Shown: positions 53,681 to 62,168, counted from the stretch's first letter. The stretch is 64,000 bases of DNA from JARRNE01 sp963824085 (GCA_963824085.1 CAWGNT010000007.1:62001-126000), one strand, 5' to 3'. The notes: generated by a model not told the origin, from the letters alone. Program-made: numbers and translations.

Positions 53681-54936
53681 CAGCGGTCGATCTCTCCGAA
53701 AACGACGTCCATGGTGCCGATGATGGCGACCACGTCGGCCAGCATGTGACCCTTGGCCATCTCGTCCATGGCGGCCAGATGGGGAAATCCCGGGGCGCGG
53801 ACCTTCAGGCGGTAGGGCTTGTTGCCCCCGTCGGAGATGATGTAGCAGCCGAATTCACCCTTGGGCGCCTCCACCGCGGCGTACACCTCCCCAGGAGGGG
53901 GGCAGTATCCTTCGGTGAAGAGCTTAAAGTGATGGATCAGGGCCTCCATGTCGTCCTTCATCTCGGAGCGGGGGGGCGGCATGATCTTGTGGTCGTCGAT
54001 TGCGACCGGACCGGCATTCTCGCGCAGCCAGTCGATGCACTGCTTGATGATGCGGTTGGACTGGCGCATCTCCTCGACGCGCACCAGGTAGCGGTCGTAG
54101 CAGTCGCCGTTGACGCCCACCGGGATGTCGAAATCCACCTTGTCGTAGGCGGCATAGGGCTGCTTCTTGCGAAGGTCCCAGGCGATGCCCGAGCCGCGGA
54201 TCATGGGTCCGCTGAACCCAAGCTGGAGCGCGCGCTCCGGAGAGACCACTCCAATGCCGACCGTCCGCTGCTTCCAGATGCGGTTGTCGGTGAGCAGCGT
54301 TTCATACTCGTCAACGTGGTCCGGAAAACGCTCCGTAAAGTCCTCGATGAAATCCAGGAGAGATCCCTCACGGGCGGCGTTCTTGCGGGCAATCTCCTCC
54401 GCCGTGTGCCACTTGGACGAACCTTGGTAGCGCGGCATGCGGTCGGGCAGGTCCCGGTAGACGCCGCCCGGACGATAGTAGGTCGCGTGAAGCCGTGCAC
54501 CGGAGACTGCCTCATAGCAGTCCATCAGGTCCTCGCGCTCACGGAAGCAGTAAAGAAAGACCGTCATCGCGCCGATGTCGAGCCCGTGCGCCCCGAGCCA
54601 CATCAGGTGGTTCAGGATGCGCGTGATCTCATCGAACATGGTGCGTATGTACTGGGCACGCTCCGGCGGCTCGACGCCCAGGAGCTTTTCGATCGCCCGC
54701 ACATAGCCGTGCTCGTTGCACATCATGGACACGTAGTCCAGCCGGTCCATGTAGCCGATGCTCTGGTTGTAAGGCTTGGACTCGGCGAGCTTCTCGGTCC
54801 CCCGATGCAGGAGCCCGATGTGCGGATCAGCGCGCTCGATCACCTCGCCGTCCATCTCCAGCACGAGACGCAGCACCCCATGGGCCGCCGGGTGCTGGGG
54901 ACCGAAATTAAGCGTGTAGTTGCGGATCTCAGGCAT
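53680..54936 (-). CDS. nuoD: NADH-quinone oxidoreductase subunit D
   Basis: 418 residues, the 49-kDa type subunit related to hydrogenase large subunits, lining the quinone site. Typical strings are NFGPQHPAAHGVLRL, HRGTEKLAE, DRLDYVSMMCNEHGY and SPKG-like EAPKGEFGCYIISDGGN. Separate from nuoC, unlike the fused nuoCD of enterobacteria. It overlaps nuoC by eight bases. Confidence 0.95.
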   Translation of the reverse strand: MPEIRNYTLNFGPQHPAAHGVLRLVLEMDGEVIERADPHIGLLHRGTEKLAESKPYNQSIGYMDRLDYVSMMCNEHGYVRAIEKLLGVEPPERAQYIRTMFDEITRILNHLMWLGAHGLDIGAMTVFLYCFREREDLMDCYEAVSGARLHATYYRPGGVYRDLPDRMPRYQGSSKWHTAEEIARKNAAREGSLLDFIEDFTERFPDHVDEYETLLTDNRIWKQRTVGIGVVSPERALQLGFSGPMIRGSGIAWDLRKKQPYAAYDKVDFDIPVGVNGDCYDRYLVRVEEMRQSNRIIKQCIDWLRENAGPVAIDDHKIMPPPRSEMKDDMEALIHHFKLFTEGYCPPPGEVYAAVEAPKGEFGCYIISDGGNKPYRLKVRAPGFPHLAAMDEMAKGHMLADVVAIIGTMDVVFGEIDR

Positions 54937-55648
54937 CGGTGGCGTCCGTCTGCTTCGTCGCCTCGCGCTCGTAGCGGCTGTCGGCGCGAACGACGCGCGG
55001 AACCAAGGTGCGCGGCTCGATGGTCACCGGCTGATAGATCACCCGCCGCTGCTCCGGGTCGTAGCGCATTTCGACATGGCCGGAAAGCGGGAAGTCCTTG
55101 CGGAACGGATGGCCGATGAAGCCGTAGTCGGTGAGTATCCGTCGCAGGTCCGAGTGGCCCCGGAACAGAATGCCGAAGAGGTCGAAGGCCTCGCGCTCGA
55201 ACCAATCCGCAGAGGTCCAGATGGAAGTGACCGAATCGACCACGGGCTGCGCGCCCCCCGCGTACACCCGAAGCCGCAGGCGGCGATTGTGGGCTAACGA
55301 GAGCAGGTGATAGGCCACGGCGAAGCGACGGGCGTCGTCCTCCGTCACCCGGAAGTCCCGCTCCACGCCGCGGCCGAACCCCGTGGTCGCGGCCTCGACC
55401 GTGGTCCACTCGGACCGGCCATAGACGGAATAATCGACGCCGCACAGGTCCATCAGCTGCGCGAAGCGGAAGTCCCCGTGATCGCGAAGCGTACGGGCGA
55501 CTTGCAGGAGATGATCACCCGGGACGGTGAGGGTCACTTCCCTCGGCGCGGCAAGTATCTCGCAATCAGAGTCTCCGAAATGCTCGGCGAGCGCCTCGAC
55601 GAGGGCGTCGAGGCCGATCTCGCCCGTGTCCGATACCTGTTGTGACAT
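54929..55648 (-). CDS. nuoC: NADH-quinone oxidoreductase subunit C
   Basis: 239 residues of the 30-kDa subunit. The signature is WFEREAFDLFGILFRGHSDL followed by RILTDYGFIGHPFRKDFPLS. It links NuoD and NuoB in the peripheral arm. The C-terminus extends slightly beyond the usual end and overlaps nuoD. Confidence 0.95.
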   Translation of the reverse strand: MSQQVSDTGEIGLDALVEALAEHFGDSDCEILAAPREVTLTVPGDHLLQVARTLRDHGDFRFAQLMDLCGVDYSVYGRSEWTTVEAATTGFGRGVERDFRVTEDDARRFAVAYHLLSLAHNRRLRLRVYAGGAQPVVDSVTSIWTSADWFEREAFDLFGILFRGHSDLRRILTDYGFIGHPFRKDFPLSGHVEMRYDPEQRRVIYQPVTIEPRTLVPRVVRADSRYEREATKQTDATDA

Positions 55649-55661
55649 CTCGCTTTACTGC

Positions 55662-56138
55662 TCAGCGGGCAATGGTGTTGGTGCGGCGGATCTTGTTCTG
55701 GAGCTGAAGAATGCCGTAGAGCAGGGCCTCCGCAGTGGGGGGACAACCGGGGACATAGATGTCTACCGGGACGATGCGGTCGCAACCGCGCACGACCGAG
55801 TAGGAATAGTGATAGTAGCCGCCGCCATTCGCGCACGACCCCATCGAAATAACCCACCGCGGCTCCGCCATTTGGTCATAGACCTTGCGCAGCGCGGGGG
55901 CCATCTTGTTGACCAGGGTACCAGCGACAATCATCACATCCGACTGGCGTGGACTGGGGCGAAAGACGATGCCGAAGCGGTCCAAGTCATAGCGGGCCGC
56001 GCCCGCGTGCATCATCTCCACGGCACAGCATGCGAGGCCGAAAGTCATAGGCCATAGCGAGCCCGTCCTCGCCCAGTTGATGAGCTTGTCGGCGCTCGTC
56101 GTGACAACGCCCTCTTGGAGGATGCCCTCAATACCCAT
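55662..56138 (-). CDS. nuoB: NADH-quinone oxidoreductase subunit B
   Basis: 158 residues. It binds the terminal N2 4Fe-4S cluster with adjacent cysteines C37-C38 (GLACCAVEMM), C102 (SMGSCANGGG) and C132 (VPGCPPTAEA). It hands electrons to quinone at the NuoD interface. 173 bases separate it from nuoA, more than elsewhere in the proximal operon. Confidence 0.95.
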   Translation of the reverse strand: MGIEGILQEGVVTTSADKLINWARTGSLWPMTFGLACCAVEMMHAGAARYDLDRFGIVFRPSPRQSDVMIVAGTLVNKMAPALRKVYDQMAEPRWVISMGSCANGGGYYHYSYSVVRGCDRIVPVDIYVPGCPPTAEALLYGILQLQNKIRRTNTIAR

Positions 56139-56311
56139 GACTCAACCCCAGGGATACACTCATCTTCCGGTCCGCTCGCTCGACCCTGTGCGGCGATCCT
56201 GGCTTCCCTGCTGCACCGAAACCCTCGTCCGCAGACGTACCGGCGTCAACATTAGACACCCCGACACCTCAACGCTTCGCACCGGCGACCGGCGGCACTC
56301 ACCGCCGCTAG

Positions 56312-56668
56312 TCACTCCCATTCCAAGGCGCCCCGCTTCCATTCGTAGATGAAGCCGACGACGAGGATACCTAGGAACACGACCATCGCGACGAAGCCCG
56401 CCATACCGACCGCGTTGAGGACCACGGCCCATGGAAACAGGAACGCAATCTCCAGGTCGAAAATGATGAATAGGATCGCCACGAGGTAGTAGCGCACGTC
56501 GAATTTCATGCGCGCATCTTCGAAGGCGTCGAAGCCGCACTCGTAAGGCGAGTCCTTTTCCGAGTCGGGGCGGTGCGGGGCCAGGACGAATCCCAGAGCG
56601 AGGAGGCCGCCGCCCACCAGCATCCCGATGATCAGGAAAATCAGGACGGGCAGATAGTTTTCGAGCAC
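56312..56668 (-). CDS. nuoA: NADH-quinone oxidoreductase subunit A
   Basis: 118 residues and three membrane helices. The conserved loop SPYECGFDAFEDARMKFDVR contains the family Cys, and FLIIGMLVGGGLLALGFVLA forms the first helix. First gene of the 14-gene operon. GAGGAGGAATC lies before the ATG. Confidence 0.95.
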   Translation of the reverse strand: MLENYLPVLIFLIIGMLVGGGLLALGFVLAPHRPDSEKDSPYECGFDAFEDARMKFDVRYYLVAILFIIFDLEIAFLFPWAVVLNAVGMAGFVAMVVFLGILVVGFIYEWKRGALEWE

Positions 56669-56740
56669 CGATTCCTCCTCGCAGCGAGTCGGCGCGGGCC
56701 AGGCGCCGGGGTCGGGAGTCTAGTGTAGCCGCGCTTTAGC

Positions 56741-56762
56741 TGTCAACTTCTGGAAGTGTCAA
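56741..56762 (-). promoter_or_regulatory. nuoA: Tandem TTGACA hexamers upstream of nuoA
   Basis: On the minus strand two exact TTGACA hexamers occur at 56757-56762 and 56741-56746, in the region between the upstream terminator and nuoA. -10 elements are poor (TAAAGC, TACACT), so exact promoter assignment is uncertain, but the location is right for the operon promoter. Confidence 0.4.
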
Positions 56763-56805
56763 AATTGACTTATCCGTCAGGGCGTTATCTAGACTTTTGC
56801 TAGCC

Positions 56806-56841
56806 AAAAAAAACGGTATGCCGCGCACGGCGGATACCGTT
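56806..56841 (-). terminator. Rho-independent terminator after secG/tRNA-Leu
   Basis: Read on the minus strand, AACGGTAT and ATACCGTT pair, extended by GCCG/CGGC with a two-base bulge, and are followed by eight T residues (A-run 56806-56813 on the plus strand). It separates the tpiA-secG-tRNA transcript from nuoA. Confidence 0.8.
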
Positions 56842-56847
56842 CCAGTT

Positions 56848-56932
56848 TGGTGCCGACGGCCGGACTCGAACCGGCACGGCTTGCGCCACTACCCCCTCAA
56901 GATAGCGTGTCTACCAATTTCACCACGTCGGC
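56848..56932 (-). tRNA. tRNA-Leu (GAG)
   Basis: 85 bases including an encoded CCA. The acceptor stem GCCGACG pairs with CGTCGGC. The anticodon arm CTATC-TTGAGGG-GGTAG gives anticodon GAG. A long variable arm and GGTTCGAGTCC T-loop are present. It lies between secG and nuoA, a common gammaproteobacterial arrangement. Confidence 0.95.
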
Positions 56933-56949
56933 TTTGATCCCAGTCTAAC

Positions 56950-57480
56950 TCAATCCGCCTGTGGAGCCTGCTCCGGCGACGCTCCACTCGGGGTCCCTTG
57001 TCGGATCCCGGTCATGGAGGAGCCGGGTTCCGCCTGCGGTCTCGGCGGCTCCTGCGGCTGGCTGCCGGTATCCTCCGCCTTCGCCGGCGACGGGACAGAC
57101 GCTGCGGGCGACGGCGGGGCCGGAACGTCTGGTACATCCGTCGTCGGCTCGCCAGGCGGCAGGACGGGTATCCCGGGGATCTCCTGCGCTGGGGCCGGTG
57201 CAACAGGCACCGGGGCCTGAACGCCTTCCATGAGGCCCTTTGGCTCGATAGTCTGGCTTGCGAAATAGGCCATCACCATGCTCGTTATGAAAAATAACGC
57301 CGCCAGAGCCGCGGTGGCCCGGGACAGAAAGGACGATGACCCACGAGCACCAAACACCGTCGCCGATGCGCCGCTCCCGAATGCCGCTCCCGCGTCCGCT
57401 CCGCGGCCGTGCTGCATCAGCACGAGACCCACAAGACCGATCGCTAAGAAGAGGTGGAATACCGTCAGTATGGTTTGCAT
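56950..57480 (-). CDS. secG: Preprotein translocase subunit SecG
   Basis: 176 residues. Two membrane helices (TILTVFHLFLAIGLVGLVLM and SRATAALAALFFITSMVMAY) flank the conserved GADAGAAFGSGASATVFGAR loop. The Pro/Ala-rich C-terminal tail of about 95 residues is longer than in E. coli SecG and looks disordered. It assists SecYEG export. Six bases after tpiA on the same strand, so co-transcribed. Confidence 0.93.
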   Translation of the reverse strand: MQTILTVFHLFLAIGLVGLVLMQHGRGADAGAAFGSGASATVFGARGSSSFLSRATAALAALFFITSMVMAYFASQTIEPKGLMEGVQAPVPVAPAPAQEIPGIPVLPPGEPTTDVPDVPAPPSPAASVPSPAKAEDTGSQPQEPPRPQAEPGSSMTGIRQGTPSGASPEQAPQAD

Positions 57481-57486
57481 TGCGCG

Positions 57487-58251
57487 TCAGGAGAGGGTGA
57501 CATCTGCCGCCTTACAGATTGCCAGGAAGTCAGGTGCCTTGAGGGAGGCGCCACCGATGAGACCGCCGTCGATATCGGGCTTGGCCACCAACTCCCCCGC
57601 GTTGTCGGGCTTCATACTGCCCCCGTAGAGAATCCGCAGGTCCTGGGCGACCGTAGCATCCTCTAATGCTACCCGCGAGCGGATGAACGCGTGGACATCT
57701 TGCGCCTGCTCGGGTGTCGCGGTAACGCCGGTACCGATCGCCCACACCGGCTCATACGCGATGACTCCCGCAGCCAGAGCCGCTGCGCCTTCGAGCTGTA
57801 TCACAGCGTCCAGCTGACGCGCCACGACCGCTTCGGTCACGCCCTTCTCGCGCTCTTCCAGGGTCTCGCCTACGCACAAGATGGGGGCCAAACCGGCCGC
57901 CCGAGCGACGGCGAACTTCTTGGCGACGATCTGGTCGTCCTCGCCGTACAAAGACCGGCGCTCGGAGTGGCCCACAATCACGTAATGGCACCCGAAGTCC
58001 TTGAGCATCGATGCTCCGACCTCGCCGGTGAACGCGCCCGATGTCTCCGTGGAGAGGTTCTGCGCACCCCATCGGATCGAAGTCCCCTGCAGCGCCGTCT
58101 GCGCCATGGGCACGAACACGAACGGAGGACACACGGCGACCTCCGCGCGGCCGATGTCTCCGGCGCCGGACTTGATGCCGGCGAGCAGCTCCTGAACACC
58201 CGCCAGGGAGCCGTTCATCTTCCAGTTGCCTGCGACCAGGGGAATGCGCAT
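57487..58251 (-). CDS. tpiA: Triosephosphate isomerase
   Basis: 254 residues, complete. Active-site residues N9 and K11 (GNWKMNG), H95 (VGHSERR) and E167 (AYEPVWAIGTG) are present, with the C-terminal phosphate loop GGSMKPDN. It interconverts dihydroxyacetone phosphate and glyceraldehyde 3-phosphate. The ATG at 58251 has AAGGAG upstream; the longer frame to 58386 lacks homology. Confidence 0.95.
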   Translation of the reverse strand: MRIPLVAGNWKMNGSLAGVQELLAGIKSGAGDIGRAEVAVCPPFVFVPMAQTALQGTSIRWGAQNLSTETSGAFTGEVGASMLKDFGCHYVIVGHSERRSLYGEDDQIVAKKFAVARAAGLAPILCVGETLEEREKGVTEAVVARQLDAVIQLEGAAALAAGVIAYEPVWAIGTGVTATPEQAQDVHAFIRSRVALEDATVAQDLRILYGGSMKPDNAGELVAKPDIDGGLIGGASLKAPDFLAICKAADVTLS

Positions 58252-58412
58252 GGGGAACTCCTTCAAAAACGAGCCCGTTACGATAGCCGTTCGCCCCTTC
58301 AAAATCAATCCCCCACAACGACCCCGGACTGAATCGGCCTGCGGGAATCTCGCTTCAGCGGGGACCATCGTCGAGACTGAATCCAAGTCGTGGTTTGATT
58401 TACACTCTCACG

Positions 58413-58886
58413 ATGGCAAAGAACAAGACGAAGCACACCGGCTCCACCATCGCACTCAACAAGAAGGCGAGCCACGACTATCACATCGAGCAGCGTTATG
58501 AAGCAGGGATGGCGCTGGAAGGCTGGGAGGTGAAGAGCCTACGAGCGGGTCGATTGCAGCTCAAAGAGAGCTACGTAAAGATTCTCCACGGCGAGGCATT
58601 CCTTCTCGGCGCGCACATATCCCCGCTCCCGACCGCATCCACCCACGTAAGCCCGGACCCCATTCGGACGCGCAGGCTTCTGTTGCAGCGCGCGGAGATC
58701 AATCGGCTAATCGGTCTCACCGAGCGGGCGGGTTACACCCTCGTACCGACGGCCATGTATTGGAAGCGCGGCCGGGCGAAGCTGGAGATCGGACTGGCCA
58801 AAGGCAAGAAGCTGCACGATAAACGCGCGACCGAAAGAGATCGCGACTGGCAGCGAGAGAAGGAGCGGCTCTTTAAACAGCGTTGA
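58413..58886 (+). CDS. smpB: SsrA-binding protein SmpB
   Basis: 157 residues. Motifs: NKKASHDYHIEQRYEAGM, LEGWEVKSLRAGRLQLKESY, the conserved GAHISP and a basic C-terminal tail (HDKRATERDRDWQREKERL) that enters the ribosomal A site. It partners tmRNA in trans-translation. Divergent from tpiA. No ssrA gene was recognised in the window. The ATG at 58413 is chosen over the ATA/ATG region upstream by homology. Confidence 0.95.
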   Translation: MAKNKTKHTGSTIALNKKASHDYHIEQRYEAGMALEGWEVKSLRAGRLQLKESYVKILHGEAFLLGAHISPLPTASTHVSPDPIRTRRLLLQRAEINRLIGLTERAGYTLVPTAMYWKRGRAKLEIGLAKGKKLHDKRATERDRDWQREKERLFKQR

Positions 58887-58956
58887 CAATGCGCGCGTGA
58901 AGTCCGACGTCCGGCCGGCGGATGGAATACCGCCCCGCGTCTGACCGTGACGTCCA

Positions 58957-59002
58957 GCACACGGTCTGCTGAGCCCCAATCGAGCCGCTTCAGACCGTGT
59001 GC
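58957..59002. terminator. Perfect 12-bp inverted repeat between smpB and the hns-like gene
   Basis: GCACACGGTCTG (58957-58968) and CAGACCGTGTGC (58991-59002) pair perfectly with a 22-base loop. The two flanking genes converge on it, so it could terminate both, although no T-run follows on either side. Confidence 0.45.
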
Positions 59003-59022
59003 CGTCGAAATGCCGCCGAGGA

Positions 59023-59424
59023 TTACTCGAGGACTTGCAGCGAGTTGGCCTTGAATGCCTCGCGATCCTGCTTCGACCCCGGATCGTATCCCTGCTCCTG
59101 CATCTTCTGCTTCATCCAGCCGGGTATGACGCCGCGAACGTAAACGTTCGCAGGATCATCGGGGTCTACGTACTTGGTGTACTGACGCCCTCCCGTCCTC
59201 TTCGTCGCCGTTGCAGCGCCGCGGCGCCTTCTGCCGGACATAAGAGAGACGACCTCCGTAATCTCGTACCCATGCTCCTGAATCATATCCTTTATCTGCT
59301 GGGCCAGATCGGACTTCGCCTGCTGCTGCCGCTGCTCAAGGGCTTTTTCCAAATCCGACCGGTTCTGATCCAACTTTTCCAATTGCTTCTGGATCTCGTC
59401 AACACTGAGGTTCTCGTATTCCAC
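59023..59424 (-). CDS. H-NS family nucleoid-associated protein
   Basis: 133 residues: an N-terminal coiled-coil oligomerisation helix (LSVDEIQKQLEKLDQNRSDL), a linker with basic RRRRGAATATKRTGGRQ, and a C-terminal H-NS-like domain YVDPDDPANVYVRGVIPGW followed by MKQKMQEQGYDPGSK. The usual TWxGRGRxP core is altered to VYVRGVIP, so AT-tract binding may differ. The GTG at 59424 follows GGAGG by six bases. It probably represses foreign or AT-rich DNA. Confidence 0.82.
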   Translation of the reverse strand: MEYENLSVDEIQKQLEKLDQNRSDLEKALEQRQQQAKSDLAQQIKDMIQEHGYEITEVVSLMSGRRRRGAATATKRTGGRQYTKYVDPDDPANVYVRGVIPGWMKQKMQEQGYDPGSKQDREAFKANSLQVLE

Positions 59425-60100
59425 TATCCGCCTCCGATCTGGCTCGTTTTGCGTAACGGCGTGACAGGCAATCACCTATGACATGCCAACCGGGTAATAA
59501 TTTAAGGCATTAATCCGCAAAGTCAACAATAGAATTCCAAAAAAGGCTTTGCCTCTTACATTCGAGCCACCTTTAAGGTGATTAGCGCCGTGCCTCAGCT
59601 GGAATGTCCGTTATGCGGGTCGGGTGCGGGTCGGCGGGACCGTCGGCGCCACGGACGGCGCCGTCGAGACTACATGGACGTATTCACGGCGTGTCCCGAC
59701 GGCCCGTACTCGACCCTGGCCAGACAGCTGAGTTATCGAGCTAATCACCTCTTTAAAGTCCGTCGAGTACTGTAACGCCCAGGGAGCAGTACTTCGCTTA
59801 CGGGTATGAGAACAGGCGGGGCTCCTCCGTGCTGTTGCCGTTGCCCAAAGGGCATTCCTCTTTGTGGGGCAGCTCGACTCGCATTCGGTTTGCTGAGGTG
59901 GCCCTCACCTTGGGGAAAAGCACGTGATTAGCCCTATCCTTAGGCTCATACCACACAAAAAGGGAGTCAGGCGGATCGGGAAGCCATACGCGGCTTGGAG
60001 GCCGCCCACGATGAGGAATAGCCCTAGTCGCCTCTCGCAAAGCCTGCTGCCGCCGGCCCCGTCAGGACGCACTACACCGTCGATCCGAAGATACTGCGGC
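59425..60100. other. Gene-free region around the MITE
   Basis: Besides the MITE, a single MITE-like end (CGTGATTAGC at 59923-59932) is visible. No gene is supported on either strand. Confidence 0.45.
59571..59757. repeat. MITE-like repeat, copy at 59.6 kb
   Basis: The left end is GGTGATTAGC (59577-59586) followed by CTCAGCTGG. The right end is CAGCTGAGTTATCGAGCTAA then TCACCTC (to 59751). Outer CTTTAA arms flank both sides. The interior is GC-rich with no gene. It has the length and structure of a miniature inverted-repeat element. Confidence 0.65.
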
Positions 60101-60298
60101 TCACTCGTTCTCCCGGGAGATAGAAACCTCGGCACAGGGCTCGTCATGCCCGTCCAGGCTCACTCGTACAACGATCGGCTGGCAGCAGACCGCGCAATCC
60201 TCTACGTACTCCTGTGAGCCGCCTGAACAGTCGACAACCAAGTCCAGCGTGCGGCCGCACCAGGGGCAAGGCAAGCGGTAAGTCTCTATGAGGTTCAT
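60101..60298 (-). CDS. CPXCG motif-containing small cysteine-rich protein
   Basis: 65 residues with CPWCG near the N-terminus and the second cysteine pair in CAVCCQP, a likely zinc ribbon. The CPXCG family has no established function. The ATG at 60298 (MNLIETYRL) is the homologous start; the frame upstream overlaps the repeat and tRNA region and is not coding. Confidence 0.78.
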   Translation of the reverse strand: MNLIETYRLPCPWCGRTLDLVVDCSGGSQEYVEDCAVCCQPIVVRVSLDGHDEPCAEVSISRENE

Positions 60299-60508
60299 CG
60301 TTCGGAATCGCAGAACACCAACACGCAGAATACGACTCTGCGACGTCGGGTTGGGAGTTTGCCGGAGGGAGGTTGGCTCCAACGGAAGCGGCGTGCGGCC
60401 TGTGTGGACGTATTCACGGCGCGCCCCAACACCCCGCACCCGACTCGGACGTTGCGGCAGAGCTTCGGCACTCTCTTCCCGTTGAGATCGCCTATTGCCG
60501 CAGTCTGT

Positions 60509-60593
60509 TGGTGCCCGGGGCGGGACTCGAACCCGCATGACCGAAGTCGAGGGATTTTAAGTCCCTTGCGTCTACCGATTTCGCCACCCGGGC
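60509..60593 (-). tRNA. tRNA-Leu (TAA)
   Basis: 85 bases with an encoded CCA. The acceptor stem GCCCGGG pairs with CCCGGGC. The anticodon loop CTTAAAA in GGGACTTAAAATCCC gives anticodon TAA. The variable arm and GGTTCGAGTCC T-loop are present. Confidence 0.95.
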
Positions 60594-60730
60594 CACGGGA
60601 AGGTGGGACACGGACCGCCTTTGGGGAGTTTGGATTTTGGGTCTCCCGATACTGCAGCGTGCGTCGAAGACCCTAATCCGGATACACCGCAACAAAAACA
60701 GGGCGCTTTTGCAATGACGGCCGAAGGAGA

Positions 60731-60804
60731 TGGAGGCTGAGCCCGGAATCGAACCGAGGTACACGGCTTTGCAGGCCGCTGCATAACCACTCTGCCACTC
60801 AGCC
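60731..60804 (-). tRNA. tRNA-Cys (GCA)
   Basis: 74 bases with an encoded CCA. The acceptor stem GGCTGAG pairs with CTCAGCC. Anticodon GCA lies in CGGCCTGCAAAGCCG. The T-arm is CGGTTCGATTCCG. Upstream of tRNA-Leu on the same strand and possibly co-transcribed. Confidence 0.95.
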
Positions 60805-60911
60805 CAAGGCGTGGAAGTATATGGACACGGCGAAAGTTTGTCACGCAACGAGCTTTCGCCCGCTGCGGTGGGATTGACTCAAGCACGAGGTGCCACATCC
60901 TGTCACCGGTA

Positions 60912-61853
60912 TCATCCATTCGGTTCAGACTGGGGGGCCGTGCGTCCGAGGATCTCCCGCTCCATGAGCTTAGCGGTGTGGATACCAAGACTCTTCAGCT
61001 TGTGGTTCAACGCGGCCACCTCCACCAGGGTGCCCACATTGCGGCCGGGTCGCACTGGGATCGTCACGTGCGGAATCTCGACGTCCAGGATGCTCAATGC
61101 CGTCTCCGTGAGTCCGGTGCGGTCATATTCCGCCGACTCATCCCAGTCCACCAAGGTGATCGCAAGAGTGATCCGCTTGTCCGGCCGCACCGCCGCAACG
61201 CCGAATAGCAACCGGATATCGATGATTCCGATCCCCCGTGCCTCCATGTGATAAGGAAGGAGCTGAGTAGCTCGGCCCAGGAGCACCGAGTCGCTGAGGC
61301 ACTTGATGGTCACCATGTCATCCGCGACCAGATGAAATCCGCGCCGAATCAGCTCCAATGCGCACTCACTCTTGCCCACCGCGCTGTGGCCAAGCAGGAG
61401 CACCCCGATGTCGTGGATGTCCATCAGCACCCCGTGCATGGAAGTTTCAGGGGCAAACTCCGCATCCAGATGCTCCCACAGGCGCTTGTAGAGCTTCGTA
61501 GTGCCGTATGGACAGGTCAGGACGGGAATACCGACCTCTTCGGCGCGCTCGGTCACCAGCCGCGGAGGCCGACGACCGTTGGTCACGATCGCGCATGGCA
61601 CGTCCGCATCGACGATGCGCCCTACGTTCTCGCGCAGCTCCCCGTCGCTTTCGTGGAGCTCGATGTAGGTCACCTCTCCTTTGCCAAGCACCTGAATTCG
61701 CTCGGAACGAAAGGCATCGAAGTATCCTGTCAGCTCGAGCGAGGGTCGATTGAGCTCCGGCGACAGGATCGCACGGGATAGACCTCGACTGCCTGCTGCG
61801 ACGCCAAGGCCAAGCAAAGGGTCATCCAACAGGTTTTCGACAATGGTTGACAC
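60912..61853 (-). CDS. hprK: HPr kinase/phosphorylase
   Basis: 313 residues, bifunctional kinase/phosphorylase of HPr or a related NPr. The Walker A is GHSAVGKSE, and the C-terminal signature is ILDVEIPHVTIPVRPGRNVG. The N-terminal domain (about 1-125) is complete, with GYFDAFRSERIQVLGKGEV. The GTG at 61853 has GAGGT upstream; an earlier frame lacks homology. No ptsH, ptsN or intact ptsI is present in the window, only a ptsI relic at 28 kb. Confidence 0.92.
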   Translation of the reverse strand: MSTIVENLLDDPLLGLGVAAGSRGLSRAILSPELNRPSLELTGYFDAFRSERIQVLGKGEVTYIELHESDGELRENVGRIVDADVPCAIVTNGRRPPRLVTERAEEVGIPVLTCPYGTTKLYKRLWEHLDAEFAPETSMHGVLMDIHDIGVLLLGHSAVGKSECALELIRRGFHLVADDMVTIKCLSDSVLLGRATQLLPYHMEARGIGIIDIRLLFGVAAVRPDKRITLAITLVDWDESAEYDRTGLTETALSILDVEIPHVTIPVRPGRNVGTLVEVAALNHKLKSLGIHTAKLMEREILGRTAPQSEPNG

Positions 61854-62168
61854 GTGAGACCTCACACGGCAAGCGCTGGCCGGCGCGATTGCGCCGTCGC
61901 GCGGACAGAGATCATACAGGTCGCCGCCGTCGGCGAATTGGCACAGAAGTATACCCCCTCTCGCGAGGTGATTAGCATCGCGGCTCAGCTGGCCCGCACC
62001 CGACACTGGCCTGGCAGCTGAGGCTTGGCGCCAATCACATCTCGCGAAGGCGGCTAGGCGTGCCTGCCAGACGGGTAGACGCCATCCGACGTCAACCTGG
62101 CGGATGGCCACGAATCCTCTTACCGCCGTCGGCCAGGTGCAGGCGCCACCCTGCCGCCCCAGCCGATC
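61854..62168. other. Intergenic region between trkH and hprK
   Basis: Contains the compact MITE-like copy at 61961-62047. No gene is seen in the remainder. Confidence 0.45.
61961..62047. repeat. MITE-like repeat, compact copy at 62 kb
   Basis: An 87-bp near-perfect inverted repeat: the left arm has TCGCGAGGTGATTAGC and CTCAGCTGG, the right arm CAGCTGAG and GCCAATCACATCTCGCGA. The shortest and most symmetrical member of the family. Confidence 0.7.

Noticed and set aside
58887..59022. tmRNA gene next to smpB
   Set aside because: Neither the tRNA-like ends nor a proteolysis-tag reading frame could be found. Only a 12-bp hairpin is present.
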